A model generated the notes under the pieces. It had not been told where the DNA came from, did not search any database, and saw nothing but the letters and a program-made list of their open reading frames with translations. Position numbers and translations under genes: made by a program. DNA of 64,000 nucleotides. Source: Sugiyamaella lignohabitans (Eukaryota; Ascomycota; Dipodascomycetes; Dipodascales; Trichomonascaceae). Shown here in pieces: positions 31,874 to 40,244 of the stretch (position 1 is the first letter of the stretch; every line of letters begins with the position of its first letter). The stretch spans positions 1,364,001-1,428,000 of the forward strand of contig NC_031671.1 of assembly GCF_001640025.1 (NCBI RefSeq), read 5' to 3'.

Positions 31874-32033
31874 TGGGGTAGGTTCTCGTTGGTTTGGTTC
31901 TTTCTTCACTGCTGTTCAGTACTTCACAATCTTATAACAACATCAACAACAACTGCTCAACTCGACCGTCTTCAGTCGTAAACCAGTATCACTACTACAA
32001 CAGTTAATTATAACTATAACAACTACTTCAACA

Positions 32034-32909
32034 ATGTCTCTTGTTCCTACTACTTCCACAGTCAAGGTCTCCAATGGAGTCAATGTCTGGTACAGAGAAG
32101 CCGGCGACCGTGCCAAGCCTACTTTTTTGTTGCTTCATGGATTCCCCACCTCGTCTATTATGTACCGTAACTTGATTACTATTCTGGCTCCTCACTTCCA
32201 TGTCATTGCTCCTGATCTCCCTGGATACGGGTTTACTGAGGTTCCTGACAAGTTCGAGTATACATTTGCTAACTTGACGGATACGATTGAACTTTTTGTA
32301 GATGCTATCAAGTTGACCAAGTTTGCTATTTATATTTTCGACTATGGTGCTCCAGTCGGTCTGCGTCTGGCTTTGAAACGTCCTCATCAGATCACTGGCA
32401 TCGTGACTCAGAACGGTAATGCTTATGACGAGGGTTTGGATCATAAATTCTGGGGTATTATTGAAGAGTACTGGAAGACTGATGCTAATAACACCAAATA
32501 TATCCAAGGTCTCAGTCAGTTTGTCGAGGATCCTAAGAATATCAAGGACCAGTACAGTGTCGGATTCACCAACCCTACTTCTGTCGATCCTACTCCTTAC
32601 TACCTTGACAAGGCGCTTATTGAGCGACCTGGTCAAACTAAAATCCAAGTGGCTCTTTTCTACGACTACCAGAACAACGTCAAACTGTACCCCCAATTTC
32701 AGGAATACTTCCGCAAGTCCAACGTCCCCGTCCTCGCTACTTGGGGCAAGAACGACTACATCTTTGCCCACCCAGGTGCCGAAGCCTACAAGAGAGACGT
32801 GAAAAACATTAAAGTCAAGTACTACGAGACCGGCCACTTCGCTCTCGAAGAGTTCGTCAATGAGATCGGCGCCGACATCATCGACTTCTTCGGCCCCATC
32901 CTCCACTAA
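32034..32909 (+). CDS. Alpha/beta-hydrolase, haloalkane-dehalogenase/epoxide-hydrolase type
   Basis: The 291-residue protein has the whole alpha/beta-hydrolase core. The oxyanion motif is HGFPTS (35-40), followed by APDLPGYGF. The nucleophile elbow is FDYGAPVG with Asp103, the acid is likely Asp241 in WGKNDYIF, and the base is His268 in ETGHFALEE. An aspartate nucleophile separates it from Ser-type esterases and points to hydrolysis of epoxides, alkyl halides or related esters through a covalent ester. The lid region (150-200) is Tyr- and Asn-rich. There is no signal peptide, so it is probably cytosolic. The natural substrate is unknown. Confidence 0.85.
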   Translation: MSLVPTTSTVKVSNGVNVWYREAGDRAKPTFLLLHGFPTSSIMYRNLITILAPHFHVIAPDLPGYGFTEVPDKFEYTFANLTDTIELFVDAIKLTKFAIYIFDYGAPVGLRLALKRPHQITGIVTQNGNAYDEGLDHKFWGIIEEYWKTDANNTKYIQGLSQFVEDPKNIKDQYSVGFTNPTSVDPTPYYLDKALIERPGQTKIQVALFYDYQNNVKLYPQFQEYFRKSNVPVLATWGKNDYIFAHPGAEAYKRDVKNIKVKYYETGHFALEEFVNEIGADIIDFFGPILH

Positions 32910-32986
32910 TGTTCTATCCTCTATAACTTTCCGGACTATATAGTTGAATCTCGATTTATAATTTACTACTTCTATCGGGGGGACTG

Positions 32987-33046
32987 TGCCTCCGGCGGCT
33001 GGGGCTCCGCCCCAGACCCCGTGGCTCCTCTCGCTCGCTCGAGTCG
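32987..33046 (+). repeat. GC-rich element, left half with CTCGAG-type hairpin
   Basis: The left arm and a shortened inner hairpin (CTCGCTCGCTCGAG), 78 bp after the hydrolase stop and preceded by a G run. Confidence 0.87.
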
Positions 33047-33396
33047 GGCGTCGAGGGCTCACGCAAGAGTGGACCCTGACGTCTGACCCTTGCCCTTATC
33101 TTTTGAAATTTCGGACTGGGAGAGCTCTAAAATAAAAATAACAAGCCATTGAGCTCCAGAAATTTGTCAGTACCATTTTTGAGTCTGAGGAGCCACCTCT
33201 TAGAGCGCTGGTTGAAAGGTTACGGCGGCTATTTCGGAATCCTGACAGCGTAGAGCTGCGGCCTGGCGTTCTCCGATAACACGAGCCGAAAACGGAGGGC
33301 ACCTCGAGCCCGCTTATTGCGGTCGCGTCAGTCGTCCCACGAACCCCATTCCCTGCTAAATCAGTTCACCCACGCCCACTGGACCGCCCGATGCAA

Positions 33397-33458
33397 CGAC
33401 TCGAGCGCAGCGAGAGGAGCAACCAGGGTCTGGGGCGGAGCCCCAGCCGCCGGAGGCA
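33397..33458 (-). repeat. GC-rich element, right half with CTCGAG-type hairpin
   Basis: Complete inner hairpin and right arm facing the left half 350 bp away. Both halves carry the same hairpin type, so they are not simply the two ends of one split copy. Confidence 0.88.
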
Positions 33459-34088
33459 GCACCCACAACCCCAAGAATGCACGAGCGTACTCAACAGATT
33501 GTGGGCCATGTCGGGGGAGATTTCGGTGCGGCAATTCGTCTCGTGGTTATTTGTACTTGGCACGTGGACCGAATGTAGAGGTTCAGAAATGTTCAGGGAG
33601 TGAGTGGTTGGTTGGTTGGTTTGTTGGAGGAGTCGGGTAAAACCGGAGTACCCCTCGCGAAGAGTGTCAGTCGATGCCCACGATTCGATATGCGTGTGGT
33701 GGTGGTTGGCGGTGGTGGGAATTTATCCTGTAGAAATCAGTGCATTATCATCGGTCGATTTAGTGTTAACGGCAGTGGCTGTGGATGCTGTCTCAGCTGG
33801 ATCGGACTACCCAACCAAATGAAAAATGCCTGTCAAATACCCCTGAGAATCCCAGTCGGATAAACTCTTGGGGCATTGCGCCCCCAAACACCCCACTCCA
33901 GCCGCTGGTGGTTTGTTGTGTGCTGCACTACAGTTGTTGAGTATCCGTACTAGGAACCAACCCCCAACCCAAATCTTCCAAAGCGCCAAAACCCACGCCA
34001 AATCCATGCCAAACCCACCGGTAACTCCCAACTGGGCAGGGGTGGTTATCAGGTCGAGGGGTTTGGCCCGTGTTTATCAGTACCTATA

Positions 34089-34129
34089 GACCCTGTTAGG
34101 CCCTGTAAGGTCCTGTTAAGTGCTGTTAA
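34089..34129 (+). repeat. Four-unit 10-bp tandem repeat
   Basis: Units of CCCTGTTAGG drift to TCCTGTTAAG and GCTGTTAA. It lies about 630 bp upstream of YHM2. The function is unknown. Confidence 0.6.
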
Positions 34130-34582
34130 TCGGGAGGTTAAAGCGAGAAGAGAAGAGGGGGAGGGGGGTTCTTGCAGCGTGGGTGCTGCTGCTGCTGCAT
34201 CAATGCCAGACAGACCAAGGAGGGGTAAATCAGGCTGACCTGTAGGTTACGTACAAGCTAATAAATAATATTTCAAATCCACCTCACCTTTTTTTAGTTT
34301 TGTTCTTTTCGTTCTAAACTATAGATTTTTTTTTCCCGGTTGTTTTCTGGTGGTTATTTTTTTTATTTCCATTTTTCTTTTTTATTTGCTATTCAATAAT
34401 AATAACTGGATTTCTATTCACTTTTGTTTGAAATCATCAAATCATCACCTCGGATTTGTCAATTCCATTACTACAGTCTGATTGTTATCTGGAAGCTTCG
34501 AAATATTTATTTTCGCGTGCTATTTACTAATTCCCATTAAACTTTTGCACGAACCTCGCACTGTGATTCAATTGTTCATTAT

Positions 34583-34625
34583 TCCGTAATTCTCGGTAAT
34601 TCTTCGGTAATTCTTTGGTAATTGC
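34583..34625 (+). repeat. GGTAATTCTT tandem repeat in the YHM2 leader/promoter
   Basis: Four imperfect 11-12-bp units containing CGGTAATTCTT end 131 bp before the ATG. They could repeat a protein-binding site or simply be a minisatellite. Confidence 0.6.
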
Positions 34626-34756
34626 TTCACTTTCTTGTTCAACATACAAGACCCATACTAGATTTCTCTAAGAAGAGCTACTACAACTGATACACAATAC
34701 GCTATCGATATTGATACACTTAATTTTTACCTGTTACTATACACTAATCGCACATC

Positions 34757-35701
34757 ATGGCACCAATTTCTGCACCCTCGACTAGCTTAGAAAAGAAGCC
34801 AGTCAACTTCTCGAATATCCTGCTTGGTGCTGGATTAAATATGTTTGAAGTTACTACGCTTGGTCAGCCTCTTGAGGTCATCAAGACGACCATGGCTGCT
34901 AACCGAGGCGACAGTTTTCCTTCTGCTATTAAGAGAATTGCTGGCAGAGGTGGTGTATTTGGATTCTACCAAGGATTAATTCCATGGGCCTGGATTGAAG
35001 CATCGACCAAGGGAGCAGTTCTTCTCTTTGTGTCTTCAGAAGTCGAGTATCAAGCCAAGAGAAACTTTGCTCTTGGCAACTTTGGATCCGGTATCTTGGG
35101 TGGTATGGCTGGAGGTGTTGCCCAAGCATACCTTGCCGTTGGTTTCTGTACCTGTATGAAGACAGTCGAGATCACTCGTACTAAAAACGTTGCACCTGGC
35201 GTCAAGGTTCCCAGCACATTCCAAGTGTTTGCCGACATCTACCGCAAAGAGGGTATTCGAGGAATCAATAAAGGAGTCAATGCCATTGCCATTCGTCAAT
35301 GTACCAACTGGGGATCACGATTCGGACTCTCACGTCTGGCCGAAGACGCCATCCGTAAAATGACCGGCAAAACCAACAAAACCGACAGTCTCAATGCCTA
35401 CGAAAAGATTCTCGCATCAGCCATCGGTGGAGGTCTGTCCACCTGGAACCAGCCCATCGAAGTGTGCCGTATCGAAATGCAGTCCAAGACCGAAGACCCC
35501 AACCGACCCAAAAAGCTCACCACCTGGACCACCCTCAAATATATTTATTCGCAAAACGGCATCAAGGGTCTCTACCGCGGTGTCACTCCCCGTATTGGAC
35601 TCGGCATCTGGCAGACCGTGTGTATGGTCGGTCTCGGCGACATGGCCAAAGAGGCCGTTGCCAAACTCACTGGCCAAAAGCCCGTTGGAAAGGGCCACTA
35701 A
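34757..35701 (+). CDS. YHM2: Mitochondrial citrate/oxoglutarate carrier YHM2
   Basis: The 314-residue protein has the three-repeat, six-helix mitochondrial carrier fold. It has the distinctive Yhm2 start LLGAGLNMFEVTTLGQPLEV (about 22-41), and the third repeat carries QPIEVCRIEMQ. Several carrier signature positions (PX[DE]XX[KR]) are changed as in the Yhm2 subfamily. Yhm2 exchanges citrate for oxoglutarate across the inner membrane to supply cytosolic NADPH and acetyl units. It has also been linked to mitochondrial DNA nucleoids. It is intronless and converges on ATP10 across a single full GC-rich element. Confidence 0.92.
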   Translation: MAPISAPSTSLEKKPVNFSNILLGAGLNMFEVTTLGQPLEVIKTTMAANRGDSFPSAIKRIAGRGGVFGFYQGLIPWAWIEASTKGAVLLFVSSEVEYQAKRNFALGNFGSGILGGMAGGVAQAYLAVGFCTCMKTVEITRTKNVAPGVKVPSTFQVFADIYRKEGIRGINKGVNAIAIRQCTNWGSRFGLSRLAEDAIRKMTGKTNKTDSLNAYEKILASAIGGGLSTWNQPIEVCRIEMQSKTEDPNRPKKLTTWTTLKYIYSQNGIKGLYRGVTPRIGLGIWQTVCMVGLGDMAKEAVAKLTGQKPVGKGH

Positions 35702-35739
35702 TAGACTTGTTTTTACACTATACATTGGGGTGGGGGGTG

Positions 35740-35883
35740 TGCCTCCGGCGGCTGGGGCTCCGCCCCAGACCCTGGTTGCTCCTCTCGCTTCGCTCGAGTC
35801 GTTGCGTCTCGGGTCCCAGCGAAAAAACTCCTGCGAAGCAGGAGCAACCAGGGTCTGGGGCGGAGCCCCAGCCGCCGGAGGCA
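35740..35883 (-). repeat. GC-rich hairpin element, full copy, between convergent genes
   Basis: It fills most of the 204-bp gap between the YHM2 stop (38 bp away) and the ATP10 stop (22 bp away). Transcripts from either side would carry or stop at the hairpin. Confidence 0.93.
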
Positions 35884-35905
35884 TGTGTCCCCCCCTAGAA
35901 ACTAT

Positions 35906-36814
35906 TTACAGATTGCGCTCGGTTTGGAGGGCCCGCACGAACTTCCAGAGATTGGTTTTCTCGTCAGGGGTGGCAGGGCCTGCTGCCGCCCACCGGATTT
36001 TGCAGTTGCCGTCCACGAGGTAGAGGTATCCGCCGTAGATGTTTTCGGCAAGGATGGACTGCCGGAGCTCGGGGGTCACGCCTTTGCGAGAGATGAAGTA
36101 GCGGGCGTGACGGCTCGAGTCGGGAAGCGACTTGCGCAGTTTTCTTAGAAACATCTTCACAAAGAATTCCTTGACAAAACTGTCGGGAACATTGATATCC
36201 ACGATTTGAAACCCGTCTTCCTTGATCGTGTTCACGTCGCCGTCAAAATACGTTTGAAGCTGCTGTTCGCCAGCATGTGACGAGAACACTCGCACAATTG
36301 AGATCTTATCTTTCAAAACAGCAGTGGATCCTGACTTTTCAAATGTTGCTAGAGTTCTACCCCAGAAATTGGGAAGGTATAAAGACCGTTCTTGCTTGAA
36401 ATACGCTCCTGGAGCCACCCAGAATTTGCCTCCCGTGTCTCGGAATTGGTAGATATCCTCAAAACTGGACTTGGCAAACTCTTGTTTCAACTCCTCTCTT
36501 CGACGAAGATGTCTCTGGTAATCTCTCATCTGCTCTTTACGTTCTTGAGCGGTTCTAGTATCAATGCCCTGGTTATCAAGAGCCCCTGGTGGTTTCGTCG
36601 ATCCAATTGGCCGGTCCAGAAGTTTGATTTTTTCCGGTTTCTCTGCTTTAAACTCTGTCCTCAGATTTCTCGACTGTAAAATATATGGACTAACTCGACT
36701 AATACCAGCTGCTACTGCTGCCGTTACTGTCAACTGATTACGAGCTATCGCTAGTGAAGCGAGCCCGCTGGGAAACGCTGCTACTGGTCGCAACGACGAC
36801 ACTAACAGAGCCAT
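35906..36814 (-). CDS. ATP10: Mitochondrial ATP synthase assembly factor ATP10
   Basis: The 302-residue protein has a basic presequence (about 1-50, with RNLRTEFKAEKPEKI after it). The Atp10 family body follows: GGKFWVAPGAYFKQERSLYLPNFWG, STAVLKDKISIVRVFSS, and the C-terminal block YGGYLYLVDGNCKIRWAAAG. Atp10 is an inner-membrane chaperone for assembly of subunit 6 into the Fo sector. It is intronless and its length fits the family (S. cerevisiae 279). It converges on YHM2. Confidence 0.92.
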   Translation of the reverse strand: MALLVSSLRPVAAFPSGLASLAIARNQLTVTAAVAAGISRVSPYILQSRNLRTEFKAEKPEKIKLLDRPIGSTKPPGALDNQGIDTRTAQERKEQMRDYQRHLRRREELKQEFAKSSFEDIYQFRDTGGKFWVAPGAYFKQERSLYLPNFWGRTLATFEKSGSTAVLKDKISIVRVFSSHAGEQQLQTYFDGDVNTIKEDGFQIVDINVPDSFVKEFFVKMFLRKLRKSLPDSSRHARYFISRKGVTPELRQSILAENIYGGYLYLVDGNCKIRWAAAGPATPDEKTNLWKFVRALQTERNL

Positions 36815-37074
36815 TGTCTTGATCCGCTGTCAGTCTCTGTATCCACTGAAACCGAATACCGACTATCTTGAAGCCACACTCGACTCGAACTGAGATTTGT
36901 TCTCCAAACTTTCTATCAATCAACCTTCACTCCAGCATCTGATCTTCGCCCGACACCATCTATCTCCTGGGCAAGGGCTCCAGATCGCCAAATTTCACTC
37001 TCCGTACCCTCACTCAGCCGTGTCAACAAATTCCCCCTGAGCTCTCTCACTACCACTCCGGGGGCCTGGGGGTG

Positions 37075-37137
37075 TGCCTCCGGCGGCTGGGGCTCCGCCC
37101 CAGACCCCATGGCTCCTCTCGCTTCGCTCGAGTCGTT
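37075..37137 (+). repeat. GC-rich element, left half with CTCGAG-type hairpin
   Basis: The left arm and hairpin plus a loop piece with the GGTCCC core, about 260 bp upstream of the ATP10 ATG. Confidence 0.88.
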
Positions 37138-37325
37138 GCGTCTCGGTCCCGGCTTCGAGGGGTTCCCAACTTCTGCCAGGGCCCTATAGTCTGAGACGGG
37201 CGAAACACATTTTGAAGTCACGGCCTGTCCAATTAAACGGTATTTCATTCGAGAGCTTGTTAAAATTAAACCAATTTATCAACTGGTACTAGAACTAAGG
37301 TGAATCCTCTGGCAGCGTGTAGTGG

Positions 37326-37425
37326 TTACTAGAATAATTAATACAATATGCTATTAACGAATCACGGACCTCAGTCAGATTGCCTTGCGAAAAACGATCA
37401 AATTCAATTATTTCGTAGTTTTCAA
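37326..37425 (+). repeat. Diverged direct repeat, copy A
   Basis: It shares CACGGACCTCAGTCA, the TATT(C)TTAACGA-type segment and TGCGAAAAA with copy B 240 bp downstream. No coding or element similarity was seen. Confidence 0.7.
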
Positions 37426-37565
37426 AGGATGAATCTAGTCACTCAGTTCTTTAAAAGGAATTGTAGCTTTTTATGAGTCCCAATGGCTTGCGGGGGCGTA
37501 GTAATATAACCTCTGAACTTCCCCTTCCAGTTGTCGATTTTAGGGTTGAGAATTTCCAAAGTATG

Positions 37566-37665
37566 TTTACTGGAATAATAACTGAAATATTCTCTTAACG
37601 AGTCACGGACCTCAGTCAAAATGCCATGCGAAAAATGGCCAAATCCCGTTATTTCAGGGCTTTAA
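37566..37665 (+). repeat. Diverged direct repeat, copy B
   Basis: Partner of copy A, in the same order and direction. Conserved blocks alternate with drifted ones. Confidence 0.7.
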
Positions 37666-37816
37666 ACTCCTCGATCCCGTCACTCATCCCATCCAAACCC
37701 AATCCCCCTTCCTGCCTCGCAACAGCTCCCAGCTTCGTAAAACTTTAACCCCTCAACCCCATCTCCCGATGTTAGGGTTGCACCTATCCCCCCCGCCAAC
37801 CAACCCCCGACGTAAT

Positions 37817-37871
37817 CTCCTGCGAAGCAGGAGCCACGGGGTCTGGGGCGGAGCCCCAGCCACCGGAGGCA
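37817..37871 (-). repeat. GC-rich element, right half with TTCGCA-type hairpin
   Basis: The CTCCTGCGAAGCAGGAG hairpin and right arm with one changed base (CCACCGG). With the left half at 37075 it could be a split minus-oriented copy. Confidence 0.86.
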
Positions 37872-37938
37872 GTAGCACCCCTCGAGTCAGTAAATAACCA
37901 GTTAAAATATCAGCTAATAAACATCAGAGTCAACAGAT

Positions 37939-38756
37939 TTACCATTGGCCACCCTGTTGGTAACCGCCTTGTTGGTAGCCACCTTGGTAACCCCCTTGGT
38001 AGCCTCCTTGGTAACCGCCGCCTTGGTAGTCTCCTTGGAAAGCGTACTCTTGGGGACGGCCGTAGTTGTATTGTTGGGGCTCGAAAGGAGGGTTTTGGGC
38101 AGGGTGCCACTCGTCGTAGCCGCCGTAGTGAGAGTCGTAGCCACGTTGAGCTTGTTCAATGGCCTGGTCTCTGGCTCTGTTACGGTCAAGGTAGTCCAAA
38201 CCCTTGGTCTCGAACAACTTGTCGACCTCGGCACCGGCAATACCAGCAAGGGCTTCCTTGGCAAAGGCGTGAGAGACGGGCTTGCCTTCACGACGTTGTC
38301 TGTCCTCGAAAAGCTTGACCTTGAATCAATGTTAGTGTTCTGTCGGGAAGGGGGGACTGTGCCTCCGGCGGCTGGGGCTCTGCCCCAGACCCCGTGGCTC
38401 CTGCTTCGCAGGAGATTGCTTGGATCGTGGAGATGGGGTCAGGAGATGGTGGTGGAAATATAGGCTCAATGGGAGTCAGTGTGTTCGGAAATGAATTGTC
38501 AATTCAAGAATTGACAATAAATTTAAAGTCTCGACCTGATTTAAACTGAATTCCAGCCATTGGGCATTGCGTCGATGTTTGAATGTGCTGTTCTGTAGGT
38601 CGTAAACAAACGAACAAACAAACAAACACACGAATCGACCGGGGATGAACTTACAGCTTCGAAAGAGGCAGCACCAGCGACAAGCTCGTGAGAGAACTTG
38701 GCCTCGTGTTGTTGAGGTTGGCCGTAGACTTGCTCGTGTTCACCGAATCCAAACAT
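37939..38756 (-). CDS. CipC-like (DUF3759) protein, two exons
   Basis: Exon 1 is 38655-38756 and exon 2 is 37939-38319, giving 160 residues. The 335-bp intron (GTAAGT ... CACTAACATTGATTCAAG) holds a half GC-rich element and an AACA microsatellite. The protein starts FGFGEHEQVYGQPQQHEAKF, then SFEAVKLFEDRQRREGKPVSH and a helical part ending in FETKGLDYLDRNRARDQAIEQA, the CipC pattern. The tail is Gln/Gly/Tyr-rich with QGGYQGGY repeats. CipC of filamentous fungi is an abundant protein induced by stress and by the antibiotic concanamycin; its biochemical role is unknown. A TATA box lies about 85 bp upstream. Confidence 0.85.
38360..38414 (+). repeat. GC-rich half element inside the CipC-like intron
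   Basis: The left arm with TTCGCA-type hairpin, on the strand opposite to the gene, so in sense the hairpin precedes the arm. One stem base differs (GCTCTGCCCC). Confidence 0.9.
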
Positions 38757-38838
38757 TGTACAATTTTCTGATCTGATAGAAATGTCAATCTAACAGGGGA
38801 AAAAAGAGAATGCGAGATGGCCCCGATGCCAGCGTCGC

Positions 38839-38846
38839 TATTTATA
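38839..38846 (-). promoter_or_regulatory. TATA box of the CipC-like gene
   Basis: TATAAATA on the minus strand, 83-90 bp upstream of the ATG at 38756. This agrees with strong inducible expression. Confidence 0.55.
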
Positions 38847-39222
38847 CCCGGCCCGTATGCACCCACCCACCAGACTGCCAGCCAGATCGTGCAATGCAAA
38901 TGCCGCGCTGGCGCCATTTTCGTGTCATATTTCACTGCCTCTCACATCTCCTCCTTCGTCACCTGGCGAGTCATACCTCGCCCCGCCGACCAGCACGAGC
39001 TAAGCCGCCCGCCCATCTGCTGCTGCTGCTATTTCTGGCCCCTGTCGCTGCTGCCGGCCCCTGTCGCCCATGCAGTATTTCTGTACCCCTGTAACGCCAA
39101 GCCTGCCTGCCTGGCAGCGACCCGTTTTAAGTTTGTCACGTCACCTGCCGGTTCCAGCTGCGGCTCTTTCACGCCCGCCGGCCGGTTTGGGGTGGGTCGC
39201 GAAACTCTGCACTGCCCTAACC

Positions 39223-39393
39223 TGCCTCCGGCGGCTGGGGCTCCGCCCCAGACCCTGGTAGCTCCTCTCGCTTTGCTCGAGTCGTTTAGCCGGATCCGGG
39301 TCAAATCTCGGGTGTTCTTACCCCCGATGCCCGACTCGAGCGAAGCGAGAGGAGCTACCAGGGTCTGGGGCGGAGCCCCAGCCGCCGGAGGCA
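39223..39393. repeat. GC-rich element, symmetric hybrid of two CTCGAG-type halves
   Basis: At 171 bp this is the longest regular copy. Both halves carry the CTCGAG-type hairpin, so the palindrome extends to about 65 bp per arm. The arm base change GGTAGCTCC is matched by GGAGCTACC on the other side. Confidence 0.92.
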
Positions 39394-40244
39394 TGCCCCA
39401 CCCGCCCTGAAAGGTCTCCCACTTCGAAAGGGCCTCGTTAAAGGTGGGCAACCCCCGCTCACTTCTGCGGACCCTGACCCTGACTGGTATATAATGCAGC
39501 GGAGCGGGAAATTTTTCTGGTCTTCTTTCTCTTTTTTTTTTCCTTAGATCAAAAATCCAGAAGGCTTGCCACGACGATGCGTGTTTATTCTCTAATAGCG
39601 CAACGTTGCCAGAAGCACTAAGTGTTTCTTTTGCCTTCGAGAGCGATTTCCTGACTTTTAGGAAGTTTAGTATCGTGTCTTCTATTCAGTTAGAGGGAGG
39701 ATATATGAATGTCACAGGAGGGAAACATGTACTTATTCTAGTCTCAGTTTGTGTAGTAGTTTAATAGCAGTAATATATACTGGCGTTTCTGGATATGAAT
39801 GTGAAAGTAAATGAATTTGGTTGTTGGTTGGGCCCTGCCCTTCTCGCCGGTGTAGTTATCTGTAGTATTAGTTCGGGGGCATCGTTTGAAGACGGTGAAT
39901 TCGATTTGCAGCATTGAATTGTTCGGAAGATGTTATGTAGTCTGTTCTATGTGCTCTTACGATTTACAGTGCGCTATGTTTCTATGTACCATGTTCTATG
40001 TGGTTTTATCCTGGCGATGGCAGATATGTAGGGTAGTCGAGGTGCTGTATATGTACTTCACCACTTATATTCAGTCAGTCTCGTGTTTACGAATCAGATC
40101 CTGTATGTTCCATATCTGCTAGTACTATTGGTGCCGTTATTGGAACATAGAAGTACTGCCGCACAGGTGGTGATTCAGATCAGCCAGGATTTTAAAGAGA
40201 CCGACTTTAAGCTCTGGTGGAGTCGCTGCCCGGCTGTTTAACCG

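Larger units (their letters stand above)
31170..32033. other. Divergent promoter region between OCA2-like and the hydrolase
   Basis: It contains the full element above, a TATA box at 31866-31873 and a CA/AAC-rich leader before the hydrolase ATG. No gene was found. Confidence 0.5.
32910..34756. other. Intergenic region with facing half elements and small repeat arrays
   Basis: 1.85 kb between the hydrolase and YHM2. It holds a left half (32987-33046), a right half (33397-33458), a GGTT run near 33606-33626, a 10-bp repeat at 34089-34129, a T-rich promoter (34290-34390) and a GGTAATTCTT array at 34583-34625. No gene was recognised. Confidence 0.55.
36815..37938. other. Intergenic region with two half elements and a diverged duplication
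   Basis: 1.1 kb upstream of ATP10 and downstream of the CipC-like gene. It contains a left half (37075-37137), a right half (37817-37871) and, between them, two copies of a diverged 100-bp sequence. No gene was found. Confidence 0.55.
38757..40244. other. Divergent spacer between the CipC-like and RecQ genes
   Basis: 1.5 kb with one unusual symmetric full element (39223-39393) and a poly-T/C promoter-like tract near 39520-39545. The left end is C-rich and the right end A/T-rich with no recognised gene. Confidence 0.5.

Noticed and set aside
32028..33062. A 344-codon open frame on the minus strand
   Set aside because: It is the antisense shadow of the alpha/beta-hydrolase gene, which has a full catalytic triad; part of it reads through a half element.
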